Origin: Leptodactylus fallax
Taxonomy: Eukaryota; Chordata; Amphibia; Anura; Leptodactylidae
Direction: 5' to 3'
DNA: 64,000 nucleotides
Assembly: GCA_947044405.1 (NCBI GenBank)
Contig: CAMRHE010000063.1
Span: forward strand, 7,098,001 to 7,162,000
Each line of letters opens with the position of its first letter. The first letter of the stretch is position 1. A model generated the notes under the pieces. The model was not told the DNA's origin. It was given only the letters and a program-made list of their open reading frames with translations, and did no database searches. This document shows positions 43,701 through 54,940 of this stretch, piece by piece. A program made the translations under genes and the position numbers.

Positions 43701-46700
43701 ATCCGCAGGGAGAACGGCTCATAGCAATGGCTCGTAACTCTTTAGTGACTGCTAATATGCATTTTTATAACAGTAAAATAAGCCCTGCACGGGTGTCAGG
43801 TCACCGGGTTTCCTCATGGTGTGGGTGATACTTTTGCAGTCGGTCCTAGGAAAAGCTGTGTGAAACAGGAAAAAATTGCAAATATTTTGCGCTCAAAGCC
43901 ACTCGCAGCATGTAATACTACATGTCACCTGCAGAGGCCGCTACAAGGGAGGTGTAATTCTTAGCTGATAACCAGGGCAGCTTTCCCTCTGGAAATCTCA
44001 TGACATGCGGATAGTGTGGTAGCCAAGATGTCAGAGAGTGCACGTCAGCAAACCAACATGGCTGTTCATGTACATACCAGGATCTACTCCTTATATGATG
44101 AACCCCCCTCCTTAAAGGGGTTGTCTGAAGAAACATACTCTCCTTCTACTCTTGCACCAACGACATCACGATATCGTGCAGGTGACTACTCCAGCCAGTC
44201 CTTAACCTGTGCACTTACAGGCCGAGCATGCAAGTGTCACCACAGTGGACAGCGATTATTTACAGCGTTCACGTGAATGGTGTACCTAATGTCATTGCAG
44301 CAGGACTGACTGGGATCACCTGACTAGCGGAGGACTTAAGGAGTTGTCGGGGTGGGCTATTATAATGATTGCCGTGACCTCTTCACTACTGACCAAGCAC
44401 AGCGCCATACATTGTGCAGTGGTTATGCTTGGTATTGCAGCGCAGCCCATTTCATTTGAATGGTCATATGACCTATGGATGTGATGTCACTGACCTGTTA
44501 AGAGGAAGTGAAGCTCAATATCATAGTCCCAGACAACCCCTTTAATGGGCAGGTAGAAGTTATGTTTTCAAATTCCCTGTTCTTGGGCAATTTTCTTAAA
44601 ATCTGGGACAACCCCTTTAAATGGGCACTTTTAGCTCTTTGTTTTATTAAAAGCTTGTATTCTCTGTGCAATAACAATTCTGTAGTATCTTTTCTTAGAA
44701 CTCTGCATTGTTCTGTTCCTCTGTTATCCCTCCTGAAAATGTGTGACTAAATTGACAACCGGGTGTTACCTTTCCCTATAACGCGCCCTTATGAGAGTGT
44801 TTCCAGGAGTAATAATAGAGGGTCAACACAATGCAGATTTCTAAGAAGAGATGCCCCAGAATAATTTTTTTCATAGGCATGTATTAAGACGGACATGTCA
44901 GTGGGGTGTACGGTGGGTGCGGCATCTTAAAGGCTTGCTTAGCTGGCGGCTTGCTTTTCTTTTTTTCTGCAGGATCTTTCAGTCAGTGCCTGAGAGCCGC
45001 GGAGATGAAAATGGGCACTTAAGCCTTACTTTTATCTTCCATAAATCATTCCCACATAATGGACTGGCGACATGTCCATTTCGGAGGTTGTTTTCTCCTT
45101 GGCTGAGTGCAGAGATGTTAATTCTTAATCGTTCAGGGCAGATCTTCTGCTTGGTAGAGAGGACCAGGATGTTTACAGAGAGGCGGCTGCATCCTGTCCT
45201 GACCTGCGACATCTATACATCCTTATATGTGTGGTGTCATGGCTGTGGGTATCAGGGTATAACATTGTCCCCTGCTGAGCACTCATGTAGTCTTTTCTCT
45301 CTGCTCTCCCTATTAGACCCCACCGGTATCTTCTTCAGGACATGGTCAAATACATATTTGCCGTTACTCATAGACCTTTGCTGCATTACCCGATGCCTCG
45401 CCCCATCTATCAGTAAGTACGGGTCTTCTTTATAGCACTTAAAGGGGTCATCCACCTTCTAATATTGATGGCCTATCCTTACAATAGGTCATCAATATTA
45501 GATTCACAGCGGAGACCCCCACAGTTCATCAGCGTGACTCCAGATATTGCGTACATGCCAGGAGCTGCACCGCTCACTCGCCATACAATTTGTAGTGGCG
45601 GGTTTTGGTTCTGCAGTTCTGCCCCATTGCAGTACCCAAACCCTCCACTATATGGCAAGTGAGCGGCGCAGCCCCCGGCATGTAAACCATATTGAGAGCT
45701 GTTCTGTCCTGGGGCACTGTGGGGCCTTCACAGATCCAATATGGATGACTCCTTGAAATAGGTTTCCCATTTGTGTCCTCGATTGCAGCTTTTTTTGTGG
45801 CTTTTCTGCTGGACATTATTTCTATCTAACAATCCTCGGTGTCCCCTCTTTTTAGTCTGATCGGCCGATTCTTTGAATTGAATCCATTTGACAAGTGGAC
45901 GAGCCGTGACAAAGTGGATCGAGTGAGTACCGCCTGCACTGCCTGTCACCATGGAAACATTGCGGAGCGGGCAATATCTATGCAATCATGACATTATATG
46001 GGGCTAAAATTTCCAATAAAGGGGGTTAAATCTATAAAACATGCGATACTTACCTCCCTCATCACTTGCTGCTCCCATTCGATGCTGTCTATGTCCCTGG
46101 TGGTCCTTCCTTGGGTCCTTTGGACACACTGTCCACACAGCTATCGGATGCTTATTTAGATGGCAGCTATCTCTCCCCTCTTCTCTCCCCACACACATGC
46201 ATACTCAGCTCAGTGTTCGGTTATTTGCCCCATCGGTCACATGAGCCACTTCATTTCTGGCCTAGTCATTGGCTGCACCACTCAATGGATCGAGGACAAT
46301 ACCTGTTCTATAGTTTGCCTGCTGGAACCCTTTAAGACAGTGATCTCCAGTCTGTAGCTCTTCGACTCTTGCAAAACTACAACTCTTGGCATTCCCTGTC
46401 CATGTTGAGACCGATTGGAGACCACCATCTTGGTGATTTACAAGCTATTGCTCCTCGGCCTAGCTCTGTGTATAGGGGCTTTGCTGTAGGACGAGGTGTC
46501 CGTCATTTCTTGCTATACTTGGTACATATTTAGTGTGACAACCCCGGACCATGGATAACACAAGTCTTTGTTGCTCCCTAGTTCCATATCACAGACAAGA
46601 AGTACCCCGACCTCCCCGGTCTGGAAGACCTCGGCATCGTTCCAACGCCTATCGAGCAGAAAGCCATCGAGGTCCTACGTCGTCACCGTAAATACCGCTG

Positions 46701-46752
46701 GTTGGATGCTGAGTTGGACGTGGCGAAGCCGGCCACCCCTGTGAACTTCTAA
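34432..46752 (+). CDS. NDUFA9: NDUFA9, complex I 39-kDa accessory subunit (11 exons)
   Basis: A nuclear-encoded accessory subunit of mitochondrial NADH:ubiquinone oxidoreductase, of the extended short-chain dehydrogenase/reductase fold; it binds NADPH and stabilises the junction of the matrix and membrane arms. Exons: 34432-34480, 36947-37117, 38798-38895, 39448-39539, 39729-39870, 41493-41595, 43398-43465, 43574-43650, 45317-45412, 45856-45922, 46582-46752. Phases join to 1134 bases, i.e. 377 aa plus stop, the same length as human. The N-terminus [15 protein letters not shown] is a plausible presequence. The Rossmann dinucleotide motif GATGLLG lies at 60-66 ([12 protein letters not shown]). 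Other conserved blocks are [39 protein letters not shown] and [13 protein letters not shown]. No lesion was seen, so this is a functional intron-containing gene, not a retrocopy. Confidence 0.97.
34801..34883 (+). repeat. L2-type 3' tail with (ATT)n
   Basis: GTTGGCGCTATATAAATAAA followed by eight or more TTA repeats; the same tail as at 19430-19477. It lies in NDUFA9 intron 1. Confidence 0.75.
35097..36746. repeat. 97-bp satellite-like array, 18 copies
   Basis: The landmark CCAGAGCTG recurs at exact 97-base spacing from 35117 to 36720. There are two exceptions of 74 bases, where the same 23-base segment (TACTGATCC...CATCCTG) is missing. Copies differ at only a few positions (GCACTC/GCGCTC, GGTGCAG/GGTACAG/GGTGCGG). 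Since 97 is not divisible by three, the frame rotates and the open frames seen are not coding. It occupies most of NDUFA9 intron 1. Confidence 0.97.
37436..37634. mobile_element. Near-perfect palindromic T2/Kolobok-like MITE
   Basis: TTAAAGGGGTTGTGCAGGAC at the left and its exact inverse at the right, TTAA at both edges. About 75 bases of each arm pair with only a handful of mismatches, leaving a loop of about 45 bases containing CAGCTCAGTCCCTTTCATTT. It lies in NDUFA9 intron 2. Confidence 0.85.
39909..40286. mobile_element. T2/Kolobok-like MITE
   Basis: TTAAAGGGGTTGTCCACAAC at the left and GTGGACGAACCCTTTAA at the right, TTAA at both edges. Inner inverted blocks include AGGATAGGTCATAGGTATTA against TACTAATGACCTATCCTG and a paired GAGCAGAGCGG/CCGCTCTGCTC. 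It lies in an NDUFA9 intron just behind the exon at 39729-39870. Confidence 0.8.
40735..40780. repeat. (AC)n microsatellite
   Basis: About 23 uninterrupted AC dinucleotides in an NDUFA9 intron. The flanks (CATGGTAACAGACTACA) recur near 15097 and 15838, so the run arose inside a dispersed repeat. Confidence 0.95.
40925..41304. mobile_element. T2/Kolobok-like MITE
   Basis: TTAAAGGGGTTTTCCAGGTT at the left and CCAGAAAACCCCTTTAA at the right, TTAA at both edges. The interior carries the GTGCCGTACATTGTATAGTG and TTCACTTGAAT blocks seen in other copies (about 1560-1910, 4640-4925, 27140-27490, 27975-28240, 37650-37900, 44345-44545, 49095-49330). Confidence 0.75.
42257..43164. mobile_element. piggyBac-like non-autonomous element
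   Basis: CCCCTTCCC...GGGAAGGGG at the two ends, flanked on each side by TTAA (42253-42256, 43165-43168), the target used by piggyBac transposases. About 908 bases, with no open frame of note. The right half is A/T-rich with AAAAAT blocks as in amphibian piggyBac-derived MITEs (family resemblance recalled, not searched). It lies in the NDUFA9 intron before the exon at 43398. Confidence 0.7.
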
Positions 46753-46817
46753 GGGGGACATGGCCTGCGGGTTCTTTATAAGGATTGAGAATTGTGCTTA
46801 CACCTCCCGTGTACATA

Positions 46818-46823
46818 AATAAA
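46818..46823 (+). terminator. NDUFA9 polyadenylation signal
   Basis: AATAAA 66 bases after the TAA at 46750-46752, followed within 40 bases by a TG/T-rich stretch (GGTATTGTCC, GGGGTTGTTTTG). Confidence 0.75.
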
Positions 46824-46829
46824 CTATTA

Positions 46830-49332
46830 ATGGTATTGTCCACTTTATCTGGGGTTGTTTTGCTTTAATGGTTTAGTCTTTTTGCAAAAACAGTTGTCTT
46901 AAGTCTGACAGAGGAGCTGGACTGTACAGAGTGAGTGTTCAGTCTCCCTGCAGCGCCACCACAGGGGAAATGAAGCATTACACCGGGTCCACTCAAATCA
47001 ATAGGTTGTCTGTGTAAGGCAGGACAGGACGGGTCCTCCATAGACACTCTTTGTAACCGCTCCGCTCTGGATAAAAGCTGAGGACCCCTTCCCCATTATG
47101 GGTGCTCTAGTTACCTGTGGAGAAGCGGACAGATCATAGTAGGAAGTTTATTTTCATCTTGGGTTGGTTTTACTTTTATTTAACTGTTTGCACATTGTTG
47201 GCCTCTAGGTGGCAGACTTGTCATGAAGAGCAGTTTTCTTATCCCGTAGGTATACGCTTCTGTGCCTTGTATATATTTCTCATGGGGTCAGTGGTCCCTC
47301 CAGTACATGCTATGCTAAAACGACATATAATAGTGTTCATTAAAGGGGTTGTCCAGCCCCTTGGAGTTTTTGACTGAAGGCTTAGAAAGTATAATGTTCT
47401 TCTCTGGTCCGCACTGCTCTCCGTGTCACTGTATCCAGCAGTGATGCTTCAACACGGACGTACGGACCCTGCAAGTGTGACCTCGGTGGAGACTGGTGTG
47501 GCCAGTGATTGGCTGCAGTGGTCACGTCTGTGTCATGATGTCATCACTGGGGGTGAGGACACAGAGACCATCAAAGGACCTGAGAAATGGCAGCAGGGAT
47601 GGGTATAGAGCGTATATTATTATACTATAACTCCCAGCATGCTCCATTCACTTCTGTTGGGGGTCCAAGAACAGCAGAACAAGTGTTGTGGATTTGTGTC
47701 TGTGGTCAAAAATTTCAAGGGGCTGGACATCCCCTTTAATATTCTAAATAGGGCAGATTTATTACTGACGTGCACCCCCGATGTGCCAGAAAGGGGAGCT
47801 AAAAGGGAAAGTAAACTGACGTGTTATAACAAATGGGTCAGGCCGAGGCGTCCATGTCCCACTCACATTCAGGTGCAGGTCTCCACCGGAACGGAAAACC
47901 GGGGAGGAGGGATCGAAAAATCCCCCCCCCCCAAATGTTTCCTGGGAAGCTGCAAAAATGTTCATGGGAATAACTTGCATGGTAGTAATGGTGCCCTTAA
48001 GATTTGGGGGTCCAGGTGTGACCCTTATAGGTTTGTCAGTGTTATCTAGTTTAGGGTCATAAGTAGCAGAATCAGGTGCAGAGGTGGCAAATTCTCTTAA
48101 AGGCACCGAAGCCCAAGTGAATGGAGCTTTAAAGGGGATGTCTAAGATTTTTTTAAGGACTCTAAAATGCTTTGAAAACCATGTGTATAAAAATCTGTTA
48201 ATTTTCAGTTCTTGTATCACACCATGTCTGATGAAGGGAGCGAGCACTCCTGAAAGCTTACTTATAACAATACTCAGTTAGCCTCTAAAAGGTATCGCCT
48301 GATTTCTTCACTCTTCCACTACTTTCAATGGCTAACACGGTACAACATCATACTAAGATCATACAAAATCTGGAAACTTATATGCGTTCTCAGACAAAAC
48401 CCGCTCTGAGCTCGATCTTGATGTAAAGTCCCTGTTCGGGAAATCTTTAGCGTCCCAAAGAGCTTTAGGAAATGCCTCGTATCACACGGACCCTTGGGAG
48501 CTTCCCCTTAAGATAGTGAACATGCCTGTCCGGCCCATGACAAAGATTCAGTTTCAAAGTCTTGGCTACTCGGCCCTGCCCGTCCTGTGCCAGCTCATCC
48601 GAGGAGAATGCTGGCAACTCTGAGGAACATCCAGATCCAAGGGCGGGTGCAATCTCTGGCTATCGCCATGTCCGGCCTGCAGTAAGTAAAGCGTATCCAG
48701 CGTGTAATCTCATACAAGCCGAGCCCGCTGACTACTCCTCTCCCCGTGTATCACTTACAGCAGTTCAAAGCCGCCTTCCTGTGATCTTTCTGGAGACTTC
48801 CTCCGCTGGACACCACCAGTCGATGAACTATTCCAGGGCGAAAATAGACACAAATGAATAACTTCCGTGTAAACAGCGGCATAAATAACCGGTGCGGAGG
48901 GGAAATGGCTGCCATCTGCTCTTTGTTATTCCTTCCATCTGGTGTATACATTGCACTGGATACAGGAGCAATAAACACTTCATTTACATGTGTAGGTACG
49001 ACATGAGTCAGCCACACAACGACAACCCCTATTTATATACAGTTTATACCATGTTTTATATACATTTTACTTCTCAGAAAAAAAATAAATCTTAAAGGGG
49101 CTTTCTGGGACTGGGACATCAATATGTAATCGGTGAGGGCCTGACTCCTCCGACCCCCTCACAGAAGAGGCTGCAGCATTCAGGTGAGCGCTCCGGCCTA
49201 TTCACTCAATAGGAAGCACACAGCCGAACATTGCATAGGGGTTGTGCTTGGTATTGCAGCTCAGCCCCTTTCGCTTGAATGGGACTGAGCTGCCCCTGGA
49301 CTGTGCAACCAATTTATGTGACATCGAACACA
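46830..49332. other. Gene-free stretch downstream of NDUFA9
   Basis: No credible gene. It includes a CTGCAGCGCCACCACAGG-family repeat (46925-47090), the MITE at 47340-47739, and a segment (48195-48355) ending with GCCTCTAAAAGGTATCGCCT. That segment reads like the 3' end of a vertebrate retroelement I cannot name; there is also a MITE fragment at 49095-49330. Short open frames have no recognisable similarity. Confidence 0.5.
47340..47739. mobile_element. T2/Kolobok-like MITE
   Basis: TTAAAGGGGTTGTCCAGCCC at the left and GGGGCTGGACATCCCCTTTAA (right end) pair over about 22 bases; TTAA at both edges. The interior has CTGGTGTGGCCAGTGATTGG and TGATGTCATCACTGG blocks like those at 13.1 and 19.7 kb. 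Confidence 0.75.
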
Positions 49333-49340
49333 GATAGAGT

Positions 49341-49626
49341 CAGGGCTGTGAAGTCGATGGGCTAAACCACCGACTCCGACTTCTCTGTTTTTCCACAGTC
49401 CGACTCTTTCATAAATGGCTGACAAGATCTTCTAATTCACAAAAAAAGTGATTGAATTCCTAACCAAGTAAATATGTAACAAAATATACATCTAATTACT
49501 TATATGGTATCAATAATTGTATAATATAATCAAAAATAATTAATCATTTTATTTTGTAGTCCTAGTCAGTAACTACAAACTCCACCCAAAACTGGCCCTG
49601 ACTACGACTACGACTCCACAGCTCTG
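49341..49626. mobile_element. hAT-type MITE with 8-bp target duplication
   Basis: Ends CAGGGCTGTGAAGTCG and CGACTCCACAGCTCTG, i.e. CAGRGCTGTGRAGTCG inverted repeats. Exact GATAGAGT on both sides (49333-49340 and 49627-49634), the 8-bp duplication diagnostic of hAT elements. The interior is AT-rich and non-coding, 286 bases in all. Confidence 0.9.
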
Positions 49627-49639
49627 GATAGAGTTGAGT

Positions 49640-50630
49640 ATAATGGTGAAGCAGAGAGACGTCAACTCCTTGCTTCACCATTCAGCTCCGGTCTCTCCTG
49701 CCGCCACCTTGGAGGCAGCCAGAGGTGATGTAGTCATGTCTATCCTGACACCAGACTCTTCCCCCCACCTGGAAACCATCTCTGTCGTGGCCCCCCAAAC
49801 ACAAAGGGCCAAATCTAGTCAAATATAAGGGTGTTAAGGTATAGCTCCGTTACAAAATTGGTTGAGTGTTTAGTGAGCACCGTTGTACCCTCTTATTCTC
49901 TTGCAAATCAGATGGCTATATACAGTAAGATCATGTCCTGGGGACGGGTCCCTTTAAATAATACTTAAAGCAAAGCTAAATTGTAGGTTTTGGATCCCTT
50001 ATTGTATTCCCGATCCTCTGCCAACCTTGGTCCACATTCTGTACAGCTGTGAAGAAGTAATAGCGCCATCCCCAGGTGTGCCAGGACTGTCACGTAGACC
50101 TTCACCGCAGCCCTGATATATATTTTGGCTCTAACCTTTGGCTGGTTGAGCGGCCATTTTCCATTCATTTTTTACTTTTACTATATAAGGTTTCTTCATC
50201 ATCCAAGTTAACATTTCATTAAGTTTTCCCTAGGAAGTGAAGGGTTGCCAAGATCTGCGCAGTAACATCTGCATTTATTTCCATCCCAAATAGTTTTGCT
50301 CAATTTCTTTTATCGATAAAACCAAGGGCTGTGACTGTAGGGGGTGCAGCGAGAGCACCAAGGCCATAGACCCCGAGCGGGCCTGAAGGTCCCTTGGCCG
50401 CATAAAGAGCCTTATAGATGACACGTGGTAGGTGGGCAAACCTTCCGCACATCCCCATTCTGTCCTGGGGGGTGGGCTGTATCCACCAGTTGGATACAAT
50501 GGTGAGGCAGGAGCCCCCAGCAGGCCGGTGTAATGTAGTGACGTCACTACATCGAAAACTGAAGAGCGTAGTAGACCCAAAGACAGCTACGGAGGAGCGG
50601 GTTGAAGTATTTTTTTGTTTTCTTTTGTAT
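49640..50630. other. Gene-free stretch
   Basis: Short open frames on both strands but nothing recognisable. No tandem structure of note until 50640. Confidence 0.45.
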
Positions 50631-50639
50631 GTTACTGTG

Positions 50640-51325
50640 GAGGTCCCAAGGGAGCATTATACTGTATTAGGCCACAAGAGGACGTTATAATATGTGGGAG
50701 GGTCATTATATTATGAGGGGCATTGTCTTGTGTAGGAATATGTAGGGGACAATATTCCATATGGGGTCACTAAGAGAGCATTATACTGTGTGGGGACACT
50801 TAGGGGACACTGTATTGTGTGGGAATGCTTGAAGGATATTACACTGTGGGGGGACACTTAGGGGATATTATTCTGTATGAAGTCACTAAGGGAGCATTAT
50901 ACTGTATGGGGACACTGTATTGTGTGGGAATACTTTGGGTATGTTATTCAGTATGAGGTCACTAAGGGAGCATACTGTGAGGGGACACTTAGGGGACATT
51001 GTATTGTGTTGGCATGCGTGATAGATATTACACTGTGGGGGGACACTTAGGGGACATTATACGGTGTGGGAGCACGTAGGGGACATTGTATTGTGTGGTG
51101 ACACTTAGAGGATATTATACCATTGAGGGCACTTAGAGGATATTATACCGTTGGGGGCACTTTGTTAATATTACTGGACTCAGCGGAGACTCTGACTCAG
51201 ATGTGAATGTAGCCTTAGATGGTAGTGAGTATGGGGTCAAAGGCCTATGGGGTGTTGTACATTGTGTGGGCACTATGGGGACATTATACTGTGTGGGGAC
51301 ACTATGGAGACTTTATCACTGTATA
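50640..51325. repeat. Degenerate minisatellite (GGGGACACTTAGGGGA)
   Basis: Roughly 20 irregular units of 27-35 bases built from GGGGACACTTAGGGGA, ATTATACTGTGTGG and GGTCACTAAGGGAGC. Related in motif to 33775-34065. Confidence 0.8.
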
Positions 51326-51329
51326 TTAC

Positions 51330-52035
51330 ATAGAGGAGGGCTGGGGAACTAATATTGTATAGAGTCACAAAGGCACTGGGTGGAATTGGATAAAGTCAAA
51401 TGGAGCATGGACGCGACTGTGTGGGGTTTGACCCAAGGTTTGTCCCTCTTTCTGTCCCTAGAAGTTGGGAGATATAAAGTGCCAACCAGAAATGGCTCAG
51501 TTACAAAATATCTACAAATATCCTTTTTTCCATATCCTTTTCCAAAAGGAGGTGCAAGCCATATAATGTATACAGGGGTGTAACAGAAGCTCCTCACTAA
51601 GCATGTGCCATTTATAATAATGGTGTCTTTCTTTGTGGTATCCTTGGCACCGGCCCAGGTGTGACGGCTACCTCTGCACCCTCTATAGCTGAGCCCCTGG
51701 TTATTGTAGGGATAGGATCTATAATAGACGCAGCACAGGATGTAATGACCCGTTCACAACTCTGCTACATGGGTCGGAGAATTTAACCTTTACCTCATTT
51801 TCCCCGTGTCTCCCCTAGGAGAAGCTTGCCGCTGCCGCTGGATGTCTCATTAGGCCGGCTCCGCTAAGTAAAGCTCCAGCATTTGTTGTTGATGCTGAGC
51901 CAGAGACAAAGAGCCGACAGGAAAACCCTATAAACCCATGTGCGGATAATACTGGAGGCCATATATTAGTTATAATAATAGTCAACAAGAGGTGGGAACA
52001 TATCGAGAAATCCCTGGAAATAATAGAAAAAAACT
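51330..52035. other. Gene-free stretch
   Basis: No gene or clear repeat recognised. The open frames at 51349-51597 (minus) and 51380-51583 (plus) overlap on opposite strands and match nothing I know. Confidence 0.4.
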
Positions 52036-52042
52036 TATTATT

Positions 52043-52400
52043 TCATAGATAGATACATAGAGATAGATATTATAGGTAGATAGCCAGTTAGATAGATCGA
52101 TACATGGATATAATAGATAGATAGATTATAAGTAGGCAGATATAGAGATAGATATTATAGGTAGATAGCCAGTTAGATAGATCGATACATGGATATGATA
52201 AATAGATATTATAGGTAGATAGATAGAGATATAATAAGTAGGCAGATATATAGAGATAGATAGATATTATAGGCAGATAGATAGATACATGGATATTATA
52301 GATAGATTAGATTACATGTGATAGATAGACGGATAGATAGATAGATATTGTAGGTACAGTAGGTAGGTAGGTAGATAGATAGATAGATAGATAGATAGAA
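52043..52400. repeat. GATA/AGAT microsatellite cluster
   Basis: Interrupted (GATA)n with longer internal units (AGATATTATAGGTAGATAGCC repeated at about 52066 and 52150) and a final pure run at 52373-52398. A small (TATC)n tract follows at 53040-53072. Confidence 0.95.
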
Positions 52401-54940
52401 GGGGGCATTTACTATATTCTTTATTTTGAGCCCGATATATTGCCGCTTATTTGTATTATTGGAAGTGTCTCCCATGTAGATTGGCCTCAAACATCACATT
52501 TTACCTTTGCATCGACAGATTTCTTGAAAGGAGACGGGAAGACAATCTGCATTTCCTTGCATTGAAGCTATAATTTTCTCATCATATGTGAGGAGTAATA
52601 TCCAGTCTTCTAGATCTCACTGATCCATTACTCATCCCCCGCTCTCTACAATTTGTGTTCTGATCAATTTTATATTCCATTTGCTTCTTGGCTGCCGGGT
52701 ACAGTCTCTTCCGAGCCCCAGGAGTCCTGCATCACATATCAAGACGTGATGTAATGCCAGAAGTAGTCACTGAGGCCTGCACCGAGTCATCTGCTGAGAC
52801 ACGCTTATAGAGGAGCCATACATGCTCAGTTAACTCTACCAAGTGAGGAGATCAGATGTGAGAGCTGTAAGTATATGATCTCTGATTCATGGTCACTTTC
52901 TCTCACAAGAGCAGCACACTCACCCCCTGCTGCTGGGGTCATTTCCATGATCTGATTGGCTACATGGAATTCTGTCCCCACCCACTTCACAACTGCTCTC
53001 CTGCTGCTGGGATCATTCTTATGTTTTATCTTGGGAAAAATATCTATTAATCTATCTATCTATCCATCCATCTGTTATCATTCTATGATTTTATTGGCTA
53101 CCAGGATGTTTTATCGTCTTCTGAATAGGGGAAAACCACACTCCCTTTTAAAGACACAAATATTAATTCAGGTCCATGCATAGGGTTGGGTGGGGCTTAC
53201 ATTAAAGGGATGGGCTTCAATTGCATTGTCTCCAATGAAGATGGAGTCATAGAACAGCCATGTTCCTTTTCACAAACCTCCTATTCTACATGCTCTTGCA
53301 GTGGATGGTGGAACCGGAGAATCCTCCGGTGGGTGCAGGCTCTACACAATAATGGTCCCGTAGAAGACACCCAAAATTGAAGGGTACTTTGGTTTATTGA
53401 GGTTGTTGGTGGGTGGTCCCCAAAATCATTTGATCTGGTGGGCCCAAAGAACCTCCGTCCAACGCTAGGTGGAGGTAAAGGGTATGAGAGTAGGCAGGAT
53501 GAGGGCCCTTGGTCTGGAGATTGTGGTTGCTCAAGCCAATCAAAGGTTTATCATGTAATCCTATGGCCTTGCGAGTGGGAGAAGGGAATATGGGGCCTTG
53601 TCGAGTACCAAACCCATGTCTACATAAAGGGTCCATGTCCAGTAGACCCGACGGCGGCTCGACCACATTCACCTCGTACCAATGTTATATCTGAGCCTTG
53701 TGGATGAAGGACATGGTGTTATCTGTTATCTATCATGTCCCAGACACAAAGTGCACTCAATAAGTAATTCAATAATCTCCATGTCCTTGCTGAGCTTCTG
53801 GAGAACACTTTTACTTGCTGAAGGTGAATGCGTGGTTCTTATCACTCGGGCTGATCATCTGCCATTCACTGCGTCCTTGAAAAGAATTATTCTCCTGCTG
53901 AGAGCGTCAGGAGGTGAAAAATCATTATTATTCTGCTTTTGAGTCATACCGTCCAAGGTCATAGCAAATAAAATACGTGGAAATCTAGAATTTTGCGTTG
54001 GAGGCAGATTCCGGTGAGATAAATAATATTGTGTGAAAAAGTACAATATTGTACTGGCTTTGCACAAAGCAGATTGGCCTTAGGGTTGACTTAGTCTACA
54101 CACCAGTCAGTGTCAGACCAAGGTTCCTTGGGCCTACCTTCCAACAACACCTGTGGTGTCTTCTGCTGGACCATTATTATGTTAGAGCCTGGGCCCATCG
54201 GAGCATCCTCTGCTACTCTGGTGGGAGAGTCCAACATTGGATCTAGTCATGAACCAATGTGTTCCTCAGACATTGAAGGCCCCTGTTCAGATTGCAGAGA
54301 ATTGCAATAGACCTCTGAAGGTGTCCTCTAAAAGTTAGTAGCAGTTCCATTAAGTCCTGTAAGTTGTTTGGTGCGGCCTCCATGACTTGCTTTCCAGCAA
54401 ATCTCACAGATGGTCCATCATACTGAGATCTGGGGAATTTGGGCCTAAGTCATCAACACCTTGAGCTTGACCATTCTGCAGTGTGGTAAGTGTGTTAAAG
54501 GACTCCACTGTCATGAAGGGTGGTGAATGTTTCGGTAGGTGATACATATCACAGTAACATCCACACCAGGACCCAAGATTTCCCAGAAGAATACTGTCAA
54601 CTGTCTCTGCCAGCTTGTCTTCTTACCACGGCACATCTGGTAGTTCCCGCCGCCATCTTGGAGAACTAAGGACAGATCTTCTGTGGATGTAGGCTTACGC
54701 CAATCCGTCTCTCTCTTCTTGTCATCTCAGACAGACTAGATGATGTTGAGATCAGGGCTATGCAGGAGCCGGATCATCACTTCCAGGACTTCTCCTCCAA
54801 AGGGAAAGGTCACACCAAATATTGATGGGATTTACATTTCTCTTTTGATTCCTAGTTAGCCAATATTTTATACACATGGTTTTCAAAGGATTCTTTTGAT
54901 TCCTCACATACATCAATGAGTCTTGGGTTCCCATGATCTT
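52401..54940. other. Gene-free stretch with decayed repeats
   Basis: No credible gene. From 54340 to about 54830 the text (for example GAGATCTGGGGAATTTGGGC and GATGATGTTGAGATCAGGGC) resembles a repeat very widely scattered in fish and frog genomes, which I cannot assign to a family. The open frame at 53394-53672 (minus) has no known similarity. Confidence 0.45.

Noticed and set aside
44851..45435. 194-codon plus-strand open frame
   Set aside because: It is intron sequence running into the true NDUFA9 exon at 45317-45412, which is read in another frame.
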